Source: Pleurotus djamor (Eukaryota > Basidiomycota > Agaricomycetes > Agaricales > Pleurotaceae). From it: DNA of 64,000 nt. The notes beneath the pieces are model-generated. The model made no database searches, was not told the DNA's origin, and saw only the letters and a program-made list of their open reading frames with translations. Location of the stretch: assembly GCA_029747585.1 (NCBI GenBank), contig JAPEVF010000045.1:62001-126000 (forward strand). The letters are read 5' to 3'. How positions within the stretch are numbered: the first letter of the stretch is position 1; the number at the start of each line of letters is the position of its first letter. Both the position numbers and the translations under genes were made by a program. Positions 61,160 to 64,000 of the stretch are shown here, one piece after another.

Positions 61160-62078
61160 CCTGAAAGGCGTTTGGTCCAATCCTCGTTTGTACTTTTGAG
61201 CTCCTGTCTATCTTGTGTATATTCTTGTCCACGGCAATTACCTTTCTCTGCGCGTCGGCTCAATTGTGAATCGTGATCATGCTGTCGGACGACCACCATT
61301 TGCGGTTCACTTTGGCGAGCGGGCAAAAAGACCCCGCATACAAAACCACCGGTTCTCATCCACGCTTGACAAGTCCAAGAGTAGATCAGTGTGGCCGTTC
61401 AAGGTGAGACATAACTATCCTTTCCGAAGCTAGAAATATTTCAACTGAAATAGTATTCTTACAGACGGGCCACGGCAGGACGTTTAGTGACCATTGGTCG
61501 AAGGCAGAGAGATGCTCCCTGACTTACCGTCCACGAAGCCGCATCCCTCCTTGACCTTCGGTGTTGACGTTGTGTGTTGAGGCAAAAGACATACTCGGGC
61601 AAGTTCCGAGATATATTTGATACCTTGATGCGCACATTTGCCAACGGACGAATCCGTCCATGGTATCCGGTCCTCCTGTTTCTTTCCTTTCTCTCCCGCT
61701 CGTAAGCAGCCACTTCGGTGATTGGGCTCTCGGCCAAATGGATGGCTGGATGTGATATTTCTAACTTCCGACATATGCAAATGATAGTACTTGCCTTGTA
61801 CTTTGCTGGTACTTGCCAAAAACTAGCGAACAAAGCGGGCGCTAAACCCGACGTTATTGCTCCATTAGGCCGAAAGGTGTATCAAAGATGCAACTTCCGA
61901 ATTTTCGGCGGCAGTTCCATGCTTGAGCTTGAGCTTGAAAGTTGATCTGCGCAACGGACTGCGTGCAGCGTCTGCTTTCTGATGCTATGGCTTACTACTC
62001 GTCTGCTTTCACTGCTCCGTGCTCCTCGTTCACAAATATTCCTGCCCCGTTGTTTTCGAGTATTAGACTGGTTTTACT
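61160..62078. other. Intergenic region, no gene seen
   Basis: Overlapping open frames on the minus strand (61459-61833) have no recognised motif. Confidence 0.35.
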
Positions 62079-63707
62079 ATGCCACCCCGACGCGTCTTTT
62101 GCACACCTGTGAGTAACGTAACAATCTTTTCGTCGAACTAAGTGAGCTCATTACACTCATAGTAGCCTATTTTGAGCTTCGGAAAAGCAAGCCAGCTCAA
62201 TCGTTGACTTCGTTGCCCATCGAGCTTTTGGCTGTGATTTTCGGGGAACTCAATTGGAAGGACGTGTTGAATCTGCGGAGGGTAAGTTGTCAACCTGCTT
62301 GTGCGGCTAATTGAGCTGACCGGGTCGTGAAGACATGCAGGCTACTGAAGTCGGTCTCACGAATGCGTGAGGTTTGGGTACAGCAATATCTACGGCTCTC
62401 CGACTCGTATGAATTCACCCTTCCGTTTCACGACCACGTGGACAGTATGTCCAGTGAAGAACTAGAATTCGCGACTCTCCAATGGGAACAAACTGAGAAA
62501 CAGTGGATGATAAAGACGACACCCCCGCGTCGACGAACCTTCAAGAGTCCATGCGGGGCGGATACCATTTTCCATCTTGTCAGAGGTGGGCGATGGCTTT
62601 TGGTTACTACCAAAGGTGGATCGCTGCTCGCGTACAACCTCGATGTTCCGGATGGTCAGCCTCGTGCGATCATCGAAAGCGGGCTCAACACGGATAAGGG
62701 CGGAGTCATAGTGTCTTATCACCCAGATTCCCATCCCCTCTCAAATCTTCTCATCGCCGTCATTTACTACGATAACCGTATGTCATATCTTGACTTGGAT
62801 AAACCCAAATGTCTGACTTCAATACAGGGGGATGTTACGCAGGGTGTTCCATCTGGGAAGTGGGGCTTGGGTGACGCCTGCCCGACCGCCACCTTCCATC
62901 ATTCACTCAAGTTCCCCTCCTCGGGGTGCGGTCTGCCCTTTTCCCTGACAGGGACTCATTTCGCATGGTTTGGATCATCGTGCATTGAGATCCATGATTG
63001 GAAGCGCTCTTCTCCTCTTTGTCATTATAGGACTTGCTTTCAGGTTGATGATTTGCCCGTGAGCATGCCCCCCTTGTGTTTGTCTATACTTTTTCTCGCT
63101 GACCGTCACTTGATAGAGTCGCATGGAACTCTTACCAGAAAGTCGAGTACTCTGCATTTATCGCGACTTTCTTGTTATATACGCTATTCCCGAATTCAAC
63201 TCCATCGTCGATCAGGAAGATCGGACTCCCCGATCCCCGGCTCAACCACTTCATACCCTACTCTTTCCAGGCCCCACCTTCGCCATCACGACTGCTTCCT
63301 ACTCTCCAGTTCGAGTCGAACGTGATGGTTCCTGTATCATGCTCATCTGCCCCTTTGAACCCTTGTACAAGTTGACCATCCCCCGAACTGTTCATGAAGA
63401 CCCCACCCTGACATTAGTCCTCTCCAACTTCAGTCGGCATCTCAAATCAGCTTCCATTGGTTTCTACCGTAATCATGCGGAGCCTAGGCCTAAGGAAGTC
63501 CATCGATATACATTGCGACGAGAGTCTGTGGAGGACTGTCAGGAACCCATGACGCTTCCCGCAGAGGACTATACCATCTATGACGTGAGGTATCCTTTTC
63601 CTCTATTGGATGATATTTCCTGTCGCGCCGTCCTCGCCATGGCGCGTAACGATCGATTCGACATCTTCGACTATGTTGCGCTGTCGCAGCCCGACAGCAA
63701 TTCATAG
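62079..63707 (+). CDS. F-box protein with beta-propeller-like C-terminal region
   Basis: Starts MPPRRVFCTP at 62079; after an intron comes an F-box with LTSLPIELLAVIFGELNWKD and, across another intron, VLNLRRTCRLLKSVSRMREV, a clear F-box core. The remainder reads like blades of a propeller (RGGRWLLVTTKGGSLLAYNL, FAWFGSSCIEIHDWK, RVLCIYRDFLVIYAIPEF). A further intron lies at about 63059-63117. Around 62777-62880 two readings compete: no intron (frame continuous) or an intron 62777-62826 giving RGCYAGCSIWEVGL, which then needs one base fewer in a G run to rejoin GDACPTATFHH. Likely an SCF receptor. Confidence 0.78.
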
Positions 63708-63761
63708 TTACATACTTGCCCTGTGGGCGTGCGATGGATGCGATGGCTACGAGGCCGAAGG

Positions 63762-64000
63762 TTAGACCCTGAAATCACATCCAAAACCTAGAAATCACCG
63801 ATCGACGAGAACTCACGCCCATTCCACCACCATCGTCGCATCACGCAAGTTAAAACCGTAATCTCGATCATCCAGGAAACCACCTCGTTGGAACCTGATT
63901 GAAACTCGCAAGTCGGGTTCCCCAAAATTTGGGCGGGTGAATATCGCTTGGAAGCTGTCCTCTTTGCAGACCAGTGCGTTCAAATACATTGGTAGCGGCC
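63762..64000 (-). CDS. C-terminal end of an unrecognised protein, cut by window edge
   Basis: On the minus strand the frame from 64000 reads PLPMYLNALVCKEDSFQAIF, RVSIRFQRGGFLDDRDYGFN and LRDATMVVEWA, then a GTGAGT donor; after a 48-base intron two codons remain, giving ...EWAV and the stop at 63762. The composition and the good splice pair make it a real last exon. The start is beyond the window. No family is recognised. It converges with the F-box gene, the two stops being about 55 bases apart. Confidence 0.55.

Overview
The window looks like nuclear DNA from a filamentous basidiomycete, most probably an Agaricomycete. Genes are split by many short introns (about 45-65 bases, GT...AG). There are large families of F-box/leucine-rich-repeat-like proteins of the kind these fungi expand, a fused mitochondrial ARG5,6-type arginine gene, Kre9/Knh-type GPI proteins and small secreted proteins. 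No prokaryotic, plasmid or viral structure was seen. Several single N bases sit directly after homopolymer runs, so some frameshifts may be assembly errors.

Layout. 1-7.3 kb: three F-box-type genes around a short-chain dehydrogenase/reductase (SDR). 8.1-14.7 kb: two more SDR paralogs and two dienelactone hydrolase paralogs. 16-23.7 kb: a single-exon F-box-associated protein, then four tandem minus-strand F-box paralogs sharing an upstream motif; one is frameshifted and one has a nonsense codon. 24.7-25.2 kb: a MITE-like element. 25.2-28.7 kb: mostly unassigned. 28.7-33.7 kb: a two-RRM RNA-binding protein and a GPI-anchored Kre9/Knh protein. 34.3-43.2 kb: four relatives of magnesium-dependent phosphatase-1 (HAD superfamily). 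Three carry an unrecognised C-terminal domain; the fourth appears broken and fused to a protein-kinase-like domain. 44.2-46.7 kb: an APH-type kinase. 47.7-48.7 kb: a foldback element with about 200-base inverted arms. 49.2-50.1 kb: a secreted protein with four near-identical repeats, one per exon. 52.2-55.3 kb: the arginine bifunctional gene. 55.9-59.0 kb: two related secreted proteins, one with six internal repeats. 60-64 kb: a kinase-like protein, an F-box protein and the end of another gene.

The genes do not form one obvious pathway. The window is dominated by local duplication and divergence: F-box, SDR, dienelactone hydrolase, phosphatase-like and secreted-protein families each show two or more copies here, several with decaying members. 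The most interesting objects are the exon-by-exon repeat protein at 49.2-50.1 kb, which resembles a processed-peptide precursor, and the phosphatase-like family with its extra domain, inactive-looking copies and kinase chimera. All gene models were built by hand from reading frames, splice signals and comparison between paralogs in the window; no database search was possible.
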